A DNA stretch of 10,772 bases. It comes from Deltaproteobacteria bacterium (GTDB lineage: Bacteria; Desulfobacterota; Anaeroferrophillalia; Anaeroferrophillales; Tharpellaceae). The notes under the pieces are model-generated. The model was not told where the DNA came from. It did not search any database and worked only from the letters and a program-made list of their open reading frames with translations. Where the stretch lies: assembly GCA_013153415.1 (NCBI GenBank), contig JAADEO010000087.1, positions 1 through 10,772 of the forward strand, given 5' to 3'. Shown piece after piece: positions 1 to 6,448 of the stretch. Both the position numbers and the translations under genes were made by a program. Position 1 is the first letter of the stretch. The number at the start of each line of letters is the position of its first letter.

Positions 1-474
1 CGTTACGCCCAACAGCGGGCCGAAGCCCTGCCCGGTCCCAGGGCCTATCTGGCCACGGCCCAGGCTTTCGACCGGGAGATGGAACTCCGTATCGCCCGGC
101 ACCAGGCTGAACGTGGTCCGGAGTGGGCGGCTACTATTGAGGAGCCCCTAGATCCGGGTGTGGCCCTGGCGGAAGCCGGTGGTCGTTTTGAGACGGTCCT
201 GGTCGATTGTGTTACCCTCTGGCTCTCCAACCTGATGGGGCGGGGAGATGACGATGAAGCGATCCTGGCGGCGGTGGCGGAACTGGGCCGGAGTTTTTCC
301 CGGACGGCTGCGAATGTTGTTATCGTAACCAATGAAGTCGGGCTCGGCCTGGTGCCGGAGCATCCGCTCGGCCGTCGTTTCCGTGATCTCGCCGGGTTCG
401 CCAACCAGGAACTGGCCCGGGCCTGTGACGAGGTTTTCTTTACCGTCTGGGGCCTTCCGCAAAGATTGAAATGA
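1..474 (+). CDS. cobU: Adenosylcobinamide kinase / adenosylcobinamide-phosphate guanylyltransferase CobU (5' partial)
   Basis: The reading frame is open from base 1 and gives 157 residues before TGA. It matches the body of CobU, which phosphorylates adenosylcobinamide and then transfers GMP to it to make adenosylcobinamide-GDP. Visible family marks are the YLATAQAFD segment, the RIARH stretch whose histidine (codon 34 of the window) lies where Salmonella CobU carries its GMP-accepting His46, the EEP motif soon after, VDCVTLWLSNL near codons 67-77, and TNEVGLGLVPE near codons 110-120. CobU proteins are usually about 175-190 residues, so only the N-terminal 20 or so residues, including the P-loop, lie outside the window. 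Its stop overlaps the cobS start by 4 nt (ATGA), which suggests translational coupling. The cobamide neighbours confirm the call. Confidence 0.93.
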   Translation, partial: RYAQQRAEALPGPRAYLATAQAFDREMELRIARHQAERGPEWAATIEEPLDPGVALAEAGGRFETVLVDCVTLWLSNLMGRGDDDEAILAAVAELGRSFSRTAANVVIVTNEVGLGLVPEHPLGRRFRDLAGFANQELARACDEVFFTVWGLPQRLK

Positions 475-1226
475 AGAGTTTTCTTACCCAGTTTCGCTTG
501 GCGCTCTCTTTTATCACGATATTGCCGGCCGGATCTTTCAGCGAGCGGATCGCGGACGAGGTTCTGGGCCGGGCCCAGGCCTGGTTTCCCCTGGTTGGCC
601 TGTTGTTGGGCCTGTTGCTTCTTGCCGCTCTGTGCGTGGGGCGGCTGCTTTTCCCTCCCGGTGTCTGTGCGGCCCTGGTCCTGCTTTTCCATTTTTTGTT
701 GACCGGGGGGTTTCACCTGGAGGGTCTGGCCGATACCACCGACGGACTGATGTGTGGTCGTCGGGAAACCGACAAGGTCTTTGCCATCATGAAAGACAGC
801 TACCTGGGAAGTATGGGGGCTGTGGCCCTGATTCTCTTGTTGCTGCTCAAATTCAGCGTCTTGAGTACGCTGGTTTTCAAACACCCGTTGATCGTTGCGG
901 TTTTCCCGGTGCTGGGTCGCTACGCGATTGTCCAGTTGACCTACAGTTCGGTTTACGCCCGTCCGGAAGGTGGACTGGGGGCCCTGTTTACCGAAAATTG
1001 CGGCTCCCGGGAGCTGGGTCTGGCCCTGTTGACCGGCTTGGTCGTCGGAGTCGCCGGAGCCGGGGTCGCCGGATTTGTCGCACTCTGCGTGGTGGCGTTT
1101 TATGCTTTCCTGGTAGCCGCCTACGCTCGGAGCCGTTTCGGCGGGGTTACCGGGGACATCCTGGGTTTTGTCTGCGAGAGCGGTGAAGCCTTGGCTCTGC
1201 TTGTACTGGTGGCGATGCTGCGTTGA
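471..1226 (+). CDS. cobS: Adenosylcobinamide-GDP ribazoletransferase (cobalamin synthase) CobS
   Basis: This 251-residue polytopic inner-membrane protein joins adenosylcobinamide-GDP to alpha-ribazole (or its 5'-phosphate), the last joining step of cobamide synthesis. The family signature is clear: GGFHLEGLADTTDG at about residues 78-92, with the acidic metal-binding residues, followed by an IMKDSYLGSMGA-like stretch. Several hydrophobic segments follow, and the length is typical of CobS. Many CobS proteins read HLDGLAD, and here the first Asp is Glu, a conservative change. The ATG overlaps the cobU stop and has no strong Shine-Dalgarno sequence, so translation is probably coupled. The next gene, cobC, begins 33 nt downstream and acts on the same product. 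Confidence 0.94.
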   Translation: MKSFLTQFRLALSFITILPAGSFSERIADEVLGRAQAWFPLVGLLLGLLLLAALCVGRLLFPPGVCAALVLLFHFLLTGGFHLEGLADTTDGLMCGRRETDKVFAIMKDSYLGSMGAVALILLLLLKFSVLSTLVFKHPLIVAVFPVLGRYAIVQLTYSSVYARPEGGLGALFTENCGSRELGLALLTGLVVGVAGAGVAGFVALCVVAFYAFLVAAYARSRFGGVTGDILGFVCESGEALALLVLVAMLR

Positions 1227-1259
1227 TTTCAACCCGATTTAAGGAATTGATGGATTCTT

Positions 1260-1928
1260 ATGCGCCAGAACTCACTCGAACAGGCCAATCCCGAAGCCGG
1301 TGCGGGAAAAGAGGGGTTTGCGACAGTTTTTCTTTTGCGGCACGGTGAAACCACCAATGTCGCAGGTGGTGATTTCCGTTACAACGGGCATACCGATGTG
1401 GCGATTACGGAACGGGCCCGGGCCCAGATGGAGACCCGGGGAGAGGAGTTCTCGCGGTTGCCGATAACCGCTGTCTATGCTTCAGATCTCAGCCGTTGCC
1501 GGATCGGTGGTGAGATTATCGCCGAACGTTGCGGCTGCGGTCTGACCCTGGTGCCCGAGTTGCGGGAATTCAACATGGGAGACTGGGAAGGGCTGAGCCT
1601 GGCCGAGGTCAAGGAGCGTTTCCCGGACCAGGTGGAGAAGAAATTCGCCGATTTCTTCAATTACCGCATTCCTGGCAGTGAAACGATCGCCGAGGTCGAA
1701 GTCCGGGTCTTTCCCGCGTTTGACCGGTTGGTCGCAAGGCATTGCGGCGAGACCATCGTCATTGTCGCTCACGGCGGTGTCAACCTGTTGCTCCTGACCC
1801 GGGCCCTGGAACTGCCGCGGGAGAAGATTTTTGCTCTCAGTCAGGATTTCGGTTGCATCAACCGCCTGCATGTCGGTCCTAATTTTACCCGGGTGGTGAT
1901 GCTCAATAGCGCCGGTCTGCATGAATAA
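1260..1928 (+). CDS. cobC: Histidine phosphatase family protein, probable alpha-ribazole phosphatase CobC
   Basis: This 222-residue member of the phosphoglycerate-mutase-like histidine phosphatase superfamily has the RHGE motif at residues 27-30 (catalytic His28), the YASDLSR segment near residue 75, EFNMGDWEG after residue 100, and the second catalytic histidine in VAHGG (His171). Placement between cobS and cobT supports dephosphorylation of alpha-ribazole-5'-phosphate or of cobamide-5'-phosphate. The family also includes general phosphatases, so the substrate is inferred from context. The ATG at 1260 follows AAGGA at 1241-1245 with a rather long 14-nt spacer. An in-frame stop at 1248-1250 rules out a start further upstream except a non-standard one. 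The first 20 residues precede the conserved fold and are not typical. The 3' end overlaps rlpA by 8 nt. Confidence 0.85.
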   Translation: MRQNSLEQANPEAGAGKEGFATVFLLRHGETTNVAGGDFRYNGHTDVAITERARAQMETRGEEFSRLPITAVYASDLSRCRIGGEIIAERCGCGLTLVPELREFNMGDWEGLSLAEVKERFPDQVEKKFADFFNYRIPGSETIAEVEVRVFPAFDRLVARHCGETIVIVAHGGVNLLLLTRALELPREKIFALSQDFGCINRLHVGPNFTRVVMLNSAGLHE

Positions 1929-2670
1929 ACGGGAAACAGGGATGCCGAGAAAAGGTCTTTTCGGTGGCAGAAACGATGCGGCCGGCGGTTGGCGGTTATT
2001 CCGCCCGCTGCTGCCTGTCGTGTTGCTGGCCTTGCTGTTGCTGCTGGGCGCCTGTTCATTTTTCAGAAGTCAAAAGCAGTCTGTAACGCCTTCCTCCTCC
2101 GGTTCCGTTACTCGGAAACTGACCACCGGATTCTATCGGCAGGGTGTGGCCTCCTGGTACGGACATCCTTTTCATGGTTGCCCCACGGCCAGCGGTGCGA
2201 TCTATGATATGGACGGCATGACCGCGGCCAACAAGGAACTTCCCTTAGGTACCAGGGTCAGAGTAACCAACCTCGAAAACGGCAGAGAGGTCGAGGTAGT
2301 TATCAACGACCGGGGCCCGTTCGTCAAAAACCGGATCATCGATCTCTCCCGGGCTGCGGCCCGGCGTCTCGCTATGATCGGTCAGGGCACCGCTCTGGTC
2401 CGGATCGATATTCTGGAACTGCCGGAGAATTTCTCCGTTTCGAAAAAACATCCCTTTGCGATCCAGTTCGGGGCCTACAGCAGTCGCGAGCAGGCTGTCC
2501 TGCTCAAGAAAAAACTGTCCCGGTTCAACCCCGACGTCTATATTGAAACCGTAACCCGCGAAGACGGTCCTCTTTATCGGGTTCGCCTGGGCTGGTTCAA
2601 GACCCGGGGCGAGGCCCGCAGTGAAGCCCTGCGGATGGGGCAGGACGAGGCCCTGATTTTCCGCCGTTGA
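1921..2670 (+). CDS. rlpA: RlpA-family lipoprotein (double-psi beta-barrel plus SPOR domain) with altered active-site positions
   Basis: This 249-residue protein starts with a basic segment and a hydrophobic stretch (about 29-42) ending in a lipobox LLGAC, with Cys45 the likely lipidated residue, so it is probably anchored in the outer membrane. A double-psi beta-barrel RlpA domain spans about residues 74-166, and a SPOR domain, which binds denuded septal glycan, spans about 177-246. RlpA of Pseudomonas is a lytic transglycosylase acting at the division site. In this protein Asp130 of the NDRGP motif is kept. However, the positions that align without gaps to the Pseudomonas residues Glu120 and His131 are Ala93 and Asn104, so catalysis may be lost or changed. 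The start at 1921 lacks a clear ribosome site and may be coupled to cobC. ATG 1942, with GGGA 8-11 nt before it, is an alternative that keeps the signal peptide. Confidence 0.9.
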   Translation: MNKRETGMPRKGLFGGRNDAAGGWRLFRPLLPVVLLALLLLLGACSFFRSQKQSVTPSSSGSVTRKLTTGFYRQGVASWYGHPFHGCPTASGAIYDMDGMTAANKELPLGTRVRVTNLENGREVEVVINDRGPFVKNRIIDLSRAAARRLAMIGQGTALVRIDILELPENFSVSKKHPFAIQFGAYSSREQAVLLKKKLSRFNPDVYIETVTREDGPLYRVRLGWFKTRGEARSEALRMGQDEALIFRR

Positions 2671-2708
2671 GACAATCCCGGCGTTCTGAGCTTAAGCAGG
2701 AATGACAG

Positions 2709-3878
2709 ATGAGTACGAAAACATCCATAATTACCGTTCATGAGCCCGAGAGTCATGGTGATTTCCTGGAACGTTGCCGGGAATATCCCCCGTTTTTTAC
2801 CTGTACCATCGCGACCACCGGAACCGCTCAAATTCCCGGGGTTTCCGCGGCCGGTGCCAGTACCGAGTTGATTCCCTATACTGCCGCCGCCGACGTCGAG
2901 GCGATTATTCACGGCCGGGCCCTGTGCCTGGGCAAGATTCCGGAAAATCCCCTCGGTCCCCCATCGCCGGTGATTATCACGATGGCCTCCCTGCGCCGGC
3001 TCGAAGCGCCGTTTATGGTGATCGACGCCGGCAACGCCATCACCCCCCGGGTACCGATGCTGGTGGCCGGGCGTCTCCCCGGAGCGGCGATCACCGAACC
3101 GGAACCGGTCACCAATGCCGCCGAGCTGTTTATCCAGGGAATTGTCATTGGTGGCCAGCTCTCCCGGGCCGGGCATACCCTGATTCTCGGTGAAAGCGTA
3201 CCTGGCGGCACGACTACGGCGATGGCGGTGATGGAGGCTTTGGGGGTTGCCGCTTTGGGCAAAATCAGCGGCAGCATGCCGGGCAATAATCAGTCTCTGA
3301 AACGGGATCTGGTTTTGCGGGTGATGGAGGAAAAGCATCTCGAGCGCGGTTCCTGCCGGGAGCGGCCGCTTGATGCGGTTCGTCTTCTGGGGGATCCCAT
3401 GCAGGCCCTGCAGGCCGGGTTGGCGATGAGTGCCAGTTGCCGGGGCCGGGTGATCCTGGGCGGCGGTACCCAGATGATCGCAGTGGCCGCGTTGATCGGT
3501 GCGCTGCTCGAGAACCGGGAAATGGAGCCGTCCGAACTCGGCTTTACGCAGGCTGAAGAACTGCGTTTGCTGCCGCAGGCTCTGGCCGCCCGGCCGGAGA
3601 ATATCGGTATCGCGACTACGGCCTGGGTTTCCGAAGATGATGCCGCCGACCTGCGGGGCTTGATGAAGCAACTGCCGGTGCCGTTGCCGCTCTATGCGGC
3701 CGGGCTCGATTTTTCCGCTTCCCGATACCGTAATCTGAGCCTTTACGAAGAGGGCTATGTGAAGGAGGGGGTCGGGGCTGGAGCTATGGCCCTGGCGGCC
3801 ATGCTTTATGATGGGATAGATCACCACGTCATGCTGGCCGAGATCGAAAAAGTTTATGAAGAGATCTATTTGAGCTGA
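2709..3878 (+). CDS. cobT: Nicotinate-nucleotide-dependent phosphoribosyltransferase CobT, TIGR00303/UPF0284 type
   Basis: This 389-residue protein resembles the CobT-like family best known from archaea and cyanobacteria (TIGR00303, formerly UPF0284), not the shorter Salmonella-type CobT. I recognise IATTGTAQIPGVSAAGA at about residues 34-50, PYTAAADVE after it, DAGN at 106-109, and a glycine/threonine-rich loop VPGGTTTAMAV at 164-174, then a GGGTQM segment near residue 256. The expected reaction is transfer of phosphoribose from nicotinate mononucleotide to the lower-ligand base (such as dimethylbenzimidazole), giving alpha-ribazole-5'-phosphate for CobS and CobC. AGGA at 2698-2701 lies 7 nt before the ATG. 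Gaps of 38 nt to rlpA and 37 nt to the next gene fit an operon. Family assignment is from memory of motifs, and the biochemical role leans on the cobU/cobS/cobC context. Confidence 0.82.
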   Translation: MSTKTSIITVHEPESHGDFLERCREYPPFFTCTIATTGTAQIPGVSAAGASTELIPYTAAADVEAIIHGRALCLGKIPENPLGPPSPVIITMASLRRLEAPFMVIDAGNAITPRVPMLVAGRLPGAAITEPEPVTNAAELFIQGIVIGGQLSRAGHTLILGESVPGGTTTAMAVMEALGVAALGKISGSMPGNNQSLKRDLVLRVMEEKHLERGSCRERPLDAVRLLGDPMQALQAGLAMSASCRGRVILGGGTQMIAVAALIGALLENREMEPSELGFTQAEELRLLPQALAARPENIGIATTAWVSEDDAADLRGLMKQLPVPLPLYAAGLDFSASRYRNLSLYEEGYVKEGVGAGAMALAAMLYDGIDHHVMLAEIEKVYEEIYLS

Positions 3879-3894
3879 AAACGGCCGGTTTCAG
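3875..3894 (+). other. Small imperfect hairpin over the cobT stop codon
   Basis: CTGAAA at 3875-3880 can pair with TTTCAG at 3889-3894 around an A-G mismatch and a self-complementary CGGCCG core, with AGTTTT following. The cobT TGA (3876-3878) lies in the left arm. It is too weak for a convincing terminator. It might modestly reduce read-through to the kinase gene or protect the upstream message. Confidence 0.2.
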
Positions 3895-3915
3895 AGTTTT
3901 GATGAGACGAGTCCC

Positions 3916-5004
3916 TTGACTGCACCTGCCCCCACCCTGCCCACCGGGCTGGAAAAACTGATTCGACAATATCTGGATTCGTCACCCGCATTTCATGCCG
4001 ATGAGGAACTCAGGATCCGACCGTTGACGCCGGAGGGTTCGGATCGGCTCTATTACCGGATTTTCACTCCCTCAGGCGAGACTTTCATTGCCGTCGACGC
4101 CTCGGGAACCGGAGCCGCCAGCCGTTTTGTTTCAGAAACGGGAATCAGCCAGAACCATACCTTCATCCGGATTCGCGATCACCTCGCGGCTCTGGGCTTT
4201 CCGGTTCCCGGGCTTTTGCACCTGGATTTCGAATATGACTATTACCTGCTTGAAGATCTGGGCGACCTTACCCTTTATCACAAATTCAGAGATGAGGGCC
4301 CGAGTGAAGCGGTGCTTGCCGCATACCGGCAGGCGCTTACGCTTCTGGCCCGGCTCCAGGTGACGGCCGCTGCTGCTTACGACCCGGAATGGGCCTATGC
4401 CGGTGCTTTCTATGATCGGGAACTGGTGGTCGAGGGGGAGTTGAACTATTTCCTCAATGCCTATGTCCGGGAATTTTGCGGTTATCAGCTTCCGGCCGTG
4501 ATCGGCCGGTTCCTGGCGGAGGAGTTTGTCCGGCTGGCGGAGACCGCTCTGCGGGCCCCGGGCGGATTCTTTCTTTACCGCGATTTCCAGTCCCGGAACC
4601 TGATGCTCAAGGATGACCGCCTCCACCTCATCGATTTCCAGGGTGCCCGTTTGGGGCCGGTCTACTACGATGCCGCCGCCCTGATCAACGATCCTTACGT
4701 CGAACTGCCGGTGAGCTTGCGCCGGGATCTGAAGGAGTTCTACTTCTTCAGCCTGGGCCAGGAACTGGCGGCCAGCGCCCCGGACCGGGAGGAGTTCGAG
4801 TTTTATTTCGCCGTTTTTTCCCTGGTCCGCACCCTCCAGACCCTGGGAGCTTTCGCTTTTCTCTCCGGCCGTGGCAAAGAGCATTTCCGGAGTTATATCG
4901 TACCTGCCCGCCGCAATCTGGAGTCGGCTCTGGATTCGCTGGCCGATCGATTTCCTCTCCCGCAACTTACCCGGTTGAGCCGGGAACTGCCGTTAAATAT
5001 CTAG
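3916..5004 (+). CDS. Aminoglycoside phosphotransferase (APH)-family kinase, AmgK-like
   Basis: This 362-residue soluble protein has the APH/choline-kinase fold. A probable ATP-anchoring N-lobe includes EGSDRLYYRIF near residues 37-47. A hinge-like YLLEDLGD follows at about residues 111-118. The Brenner-type catalytic loop YRDFQSRN has Asp223 and Asn228, and the metal-binding IDFQGAR has Asp240, followed by GPVYYDAA and NDPY. Catalytic residues are complete. The usual His of the HRD motif is Tyr221, a form I recall in AmgK-like relatives. AmgK phosphorylates N-acetylmuramate/N-acetylglucosamine at the anomeric position, and its usual partner, the nucleotidyltransferase MurU, is not in this window. 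Being last in a cobamide operon, it could instead act on a cobamide precursor. The start is a TTG with only a weak GA-rich ribosome site, so it is less sure than the frame. Its stop overlaps the convergent cupin gene. Confidence 0.8.
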   Translation: MTAPAPTLPTGLEKLIRQYLDSSPAFHADEELRIRPLTPEGSDRLYYRIFTPSGETFIAVDASGTGAASRFVSETGISQNHTFIRIRDHLAALGFPVPGLLHLDFEYDYYLLEDLGDLTLYHKFRDEGPSEAVLAAYRQALTLLARLQVTAAAAYDPEWAYAGAFYDRELVVEGELNYFLNAYVREFCGYQLPAVIGRFLAEEFVRLAETALRAPGGFFLYRDFQSRNLMLKDDRLHLIDFQGARLGPVYYDAAALINDPYVELPVSLRRDLKEFYFFSLGQELAASAPDREEFEFYFAVFSLVRTLQTLGAFAFLSGRGKEHFRSYIVPARRNLESALDSLADRFPLPQLTRLSRELPLNI

Positions 5005-5339
5005 AGAAGCTTGGTTGTTGAAGTCGGTCTCGGGGTCTTGATGACCAGGAAACGCAGAGGGCTTTCACTGCGATTGTACCAGCAGTGGGGGATCTTGGCC
5101 GGGCTTTCGATCAGGCTGTCGGGGCCGACTTCCTGCTGCTCATCTCCGACCTCGACTACTCCCGTACCCTCCAGGACATAGAAAATGACATCGACCGGGG
5201 TCATATGCCGGATCAGCTGTTCGCCCGGTTGCAGAGTCAGGTGCATGACCTGGGCGGCCTCCTGGTCGTAGAGTTTGCGGGCGTCGATCTTATGAGGGTT
5301 CTGTGCGGTTTCAACATCCTGCCATTTGACGATTTTCAT
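5001..5339 (-). CDS. Single-domain cupin protein
   Basis: This 112-residue protein is a small cupin (cupin_2-like) beta-barrel. Motif 1 is seen as PGEQLIRHMTPVD with His45, running into FYVLEGTGVVEVGDE. Motif 2 is seen as PAKIPHCWYN with His85. The usual second histidine of motif 1 (HxH) is Thr47, so the metal site is reduced to fewer ligands or uses other residues. Such stand-alone cupins bind metals or small molecules and their function cannot be told from sequence. The start has a good ribosome site (GGGAG six nt before the ATG). It lies 59 nt downstream of the patatin gene on the same strand, so co-transcription is possible. Its TAG overlaps the TAG of the convergent kinase gene. Confidence 0.8.
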   Translation of the reverse strand: MKIVKWQDVETAQNPHKIDARKLYDQEAAQVMHLTLQPGEQLIRHMTPVDVIFYVLEGTGVVEVGDEQQEVGPDSLIESPAKIPHCWYNRSESPLRFLVIKTPRPTSTTKLL

Positions 5340-5363
5340 GTTCTTCTCCCGGTTTGCGGTTGG

Positions 5364-5396
5364 GGCCGGACCAGGAGGTATCCTTTCCTTCCGGCC
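5364..5396 (-). other. Inverted repeat between the patatin and cupin genes
   Basis: GGCCGGA at 5364-5370 is a perfect 7-bp match to TCCGGCC at 5390-5396, and inside the loop AGGA (5373-5376) can pair with TCCT (5381-5384). There is no following U-run in either direction, so it is not a standard terminator. In the minus-strand message it would form just after the patatin stop codon and could separate expression of the two genes or stabilise the upstream part. Confidence 0.3.
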
Positions 5397-5398
5397 GG

Positions 5399-6421
5399 CT
5401 ATTTGTTGGGTATCTGGTGGTTGTTGTCGTACCAGGTAAAATAGCTTTCGGCGCCTTGTCGGCCCGAATTTATCAGCTCCCTTTTCCTGTCGTCGTCCAA
5501 ATCGAAATCGGTGGTGCTGATCCCCAGGGTATCGATGTAGATGGTTCGGGCCCAGTCGTCATTATGGAGGTGACTGCTCTGTTGGGCCTCCATGACCGTA
5601 TGAATCAAGGCCCAGGTGTAGCTGAAGAAATCATCGATTTTCCGATGGGCCGGTTCCGCCTGATCCCGGAATACTGCGATTTCCTCCTTGCTGTCAAGCC
5701 TGAAACCCAAAGTTTCCTTGTTGTAGACGTAGCCGGAAATGGGCCTGTCCAGTCGGGCGATCTGCTGGTTGACAGTACGATAGTAGTCGGTTTCGGTGTA
5801 GTTGTTCGTAGCCAGGTATTTTTTTCGGTCGAAAAGTTTGATCGGGTAGTTGTCCAGAACCCCGCCGTCAACATAGAGATCGCCTCGGATACCACGCCGG
5901 GCGGCGAAAAAGAGGGGGATCGACATTGAGATCCGGACCGCGTCGGCAACACAGACTCTAGGAGTGTGTTCCGCCGAAAAGACCTCCGAGAACGAGGTCG
6001 ACAGGTTGGTGCCCACGAAATAGAGGGATTTGAAGCCGCGCGATTTTTTCAGGGCTTCAATGTCGGCGAAGGTCGCTTCGCTGTTGCCGGTTTTCTCTTT
6101 GATCAGGCCGCCGATCCAGTTACGGAAGAAATCACCTTTGTACCAGCCGAACTCGGTGAGCAGGCGATTGCTATCGCGCAGAATACCCCAGGAATCATCC
6201 ATGAAAGCGTTGAAATCAAGACCCCAGAGAATCTCCCTGGTCTCCTGTGCGGAGAAACCGAGCCCCAGAAGGATAGCGTTGATGGCCCCGGCCGAAGTGC
6301 CGCCGATTCTCTCGATGGCCGGTAGGATTTCACGTTGGCGCAGGACTTCCAGGGCTCCCAAATAGGCGATGCCTTTGACCCCGCCGCCTTCGAAAATCAG
6401 GTTGCGGAAATGGTAGTTCAT
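5399..6421 (-). CDS. Patatin-like phospholipase
   Basis: This 340-residue protein is a patatin-family serine acyl hydrolase, predicted to cleave acyl chains from phospholipids or related esters. All catalytic elements are present: the oxyanion loop FEGGGVKG (residues 10-17), the nucleophile elbow GGTSAG with Ser43, and the dyad aspartate in VDGG with Asp185, followed by DNYP. There is no signal peptide, so it acts from the cytoplasm or is exported by another route. The C-terminal 130 or so residues beyond the core are charged and I do not recognise them as a separate domain. A strong AAGGAG precedes the ATG at 6421. The gene for a small membrane protein lies 27 nt upstream, so the two are very probably one transcript. 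Patatin enzymes occur as housekeeping lipases, toxins and effectors of anti-phage systems. No cyclic-nucleotide synthase or sensor gene is seen here. Confidence 0.9.
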   Translation of the reverse strand: MNYHFRNLIFEGGGVKGIAYLGALEVLRQREILPAIERIGGTSAGAINAILLGLGFSAQETREILWGLDFNAFMDDSWGILRDSNRLLTEFGWYKGDFFRNWIGGLIKEKTGNSEATFADIEALKKSRGFKSLYFVGTNLSTSFSEVFSAEHTPRVCVADAVRISMSIPLFFAARRGIRGDLYVDGGVLDNYPIKLFDRKKYLATNNYTETDYYRTVNQQIARLDRPISGYVYNKETLGFRLDSKEEIAVFRDQAEPAHRKIDDFFSYTWALIHTVMEAQQSSHLHNDDWARTIYIDTLGISTTDFDLDDDRKRELINSGRQGAESYFTWYDNNHQIPNK

Positions 6422-6448
6422 GATCTTTTCTCCTTGAAGGGTTGGAAT

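Noticed and set aside
1..474. Cobalamin riboswitch controlling the cobamide operon
   Set aside because: The operon start lies outside the window and no B12-box-like sequence is visible in any intergenic gap here.
45..1232. Open frame of 395 codons on the minus strand
   Set aside because: It lies antisense to cobU and cobS, which are recognised by motif. Its product is low-complexity Gln/Arg/Pro-rich, as expected from the opposite strand of GC-rich genes.
2574..3827. Open frame of 417 codons on the minus strand
   Set aside because: It is antisense to rlpA and cobT, with no recognisable domain and a His/Gln/Arg/Gly-rich composition typical of shadow frames.
4132..4965. Open frame of 277 codons on the minus strand
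   Set aside because: It is antisense to the APH-family kinase, which carries full catalytic motifs.
3916..5004. Aminoglycoside resistance gene
   Set aside because: The fold is that of APH enzymes, but the motif pattern is closer to AmgK-like sugar kinases and the setting is a biosynthetic operon, not a resistance element.
5399..6421. Patatin gene as the effector of a CBASS-type anti-phage system
   Set aside because: No nucleotide cyclase or accessory ubiquitin-like or HORMA/TRIP13 gene is next to it. The CbbQ/NorQ-type ATPase nearby is divergent, separated by 309 bases, and of a different family.
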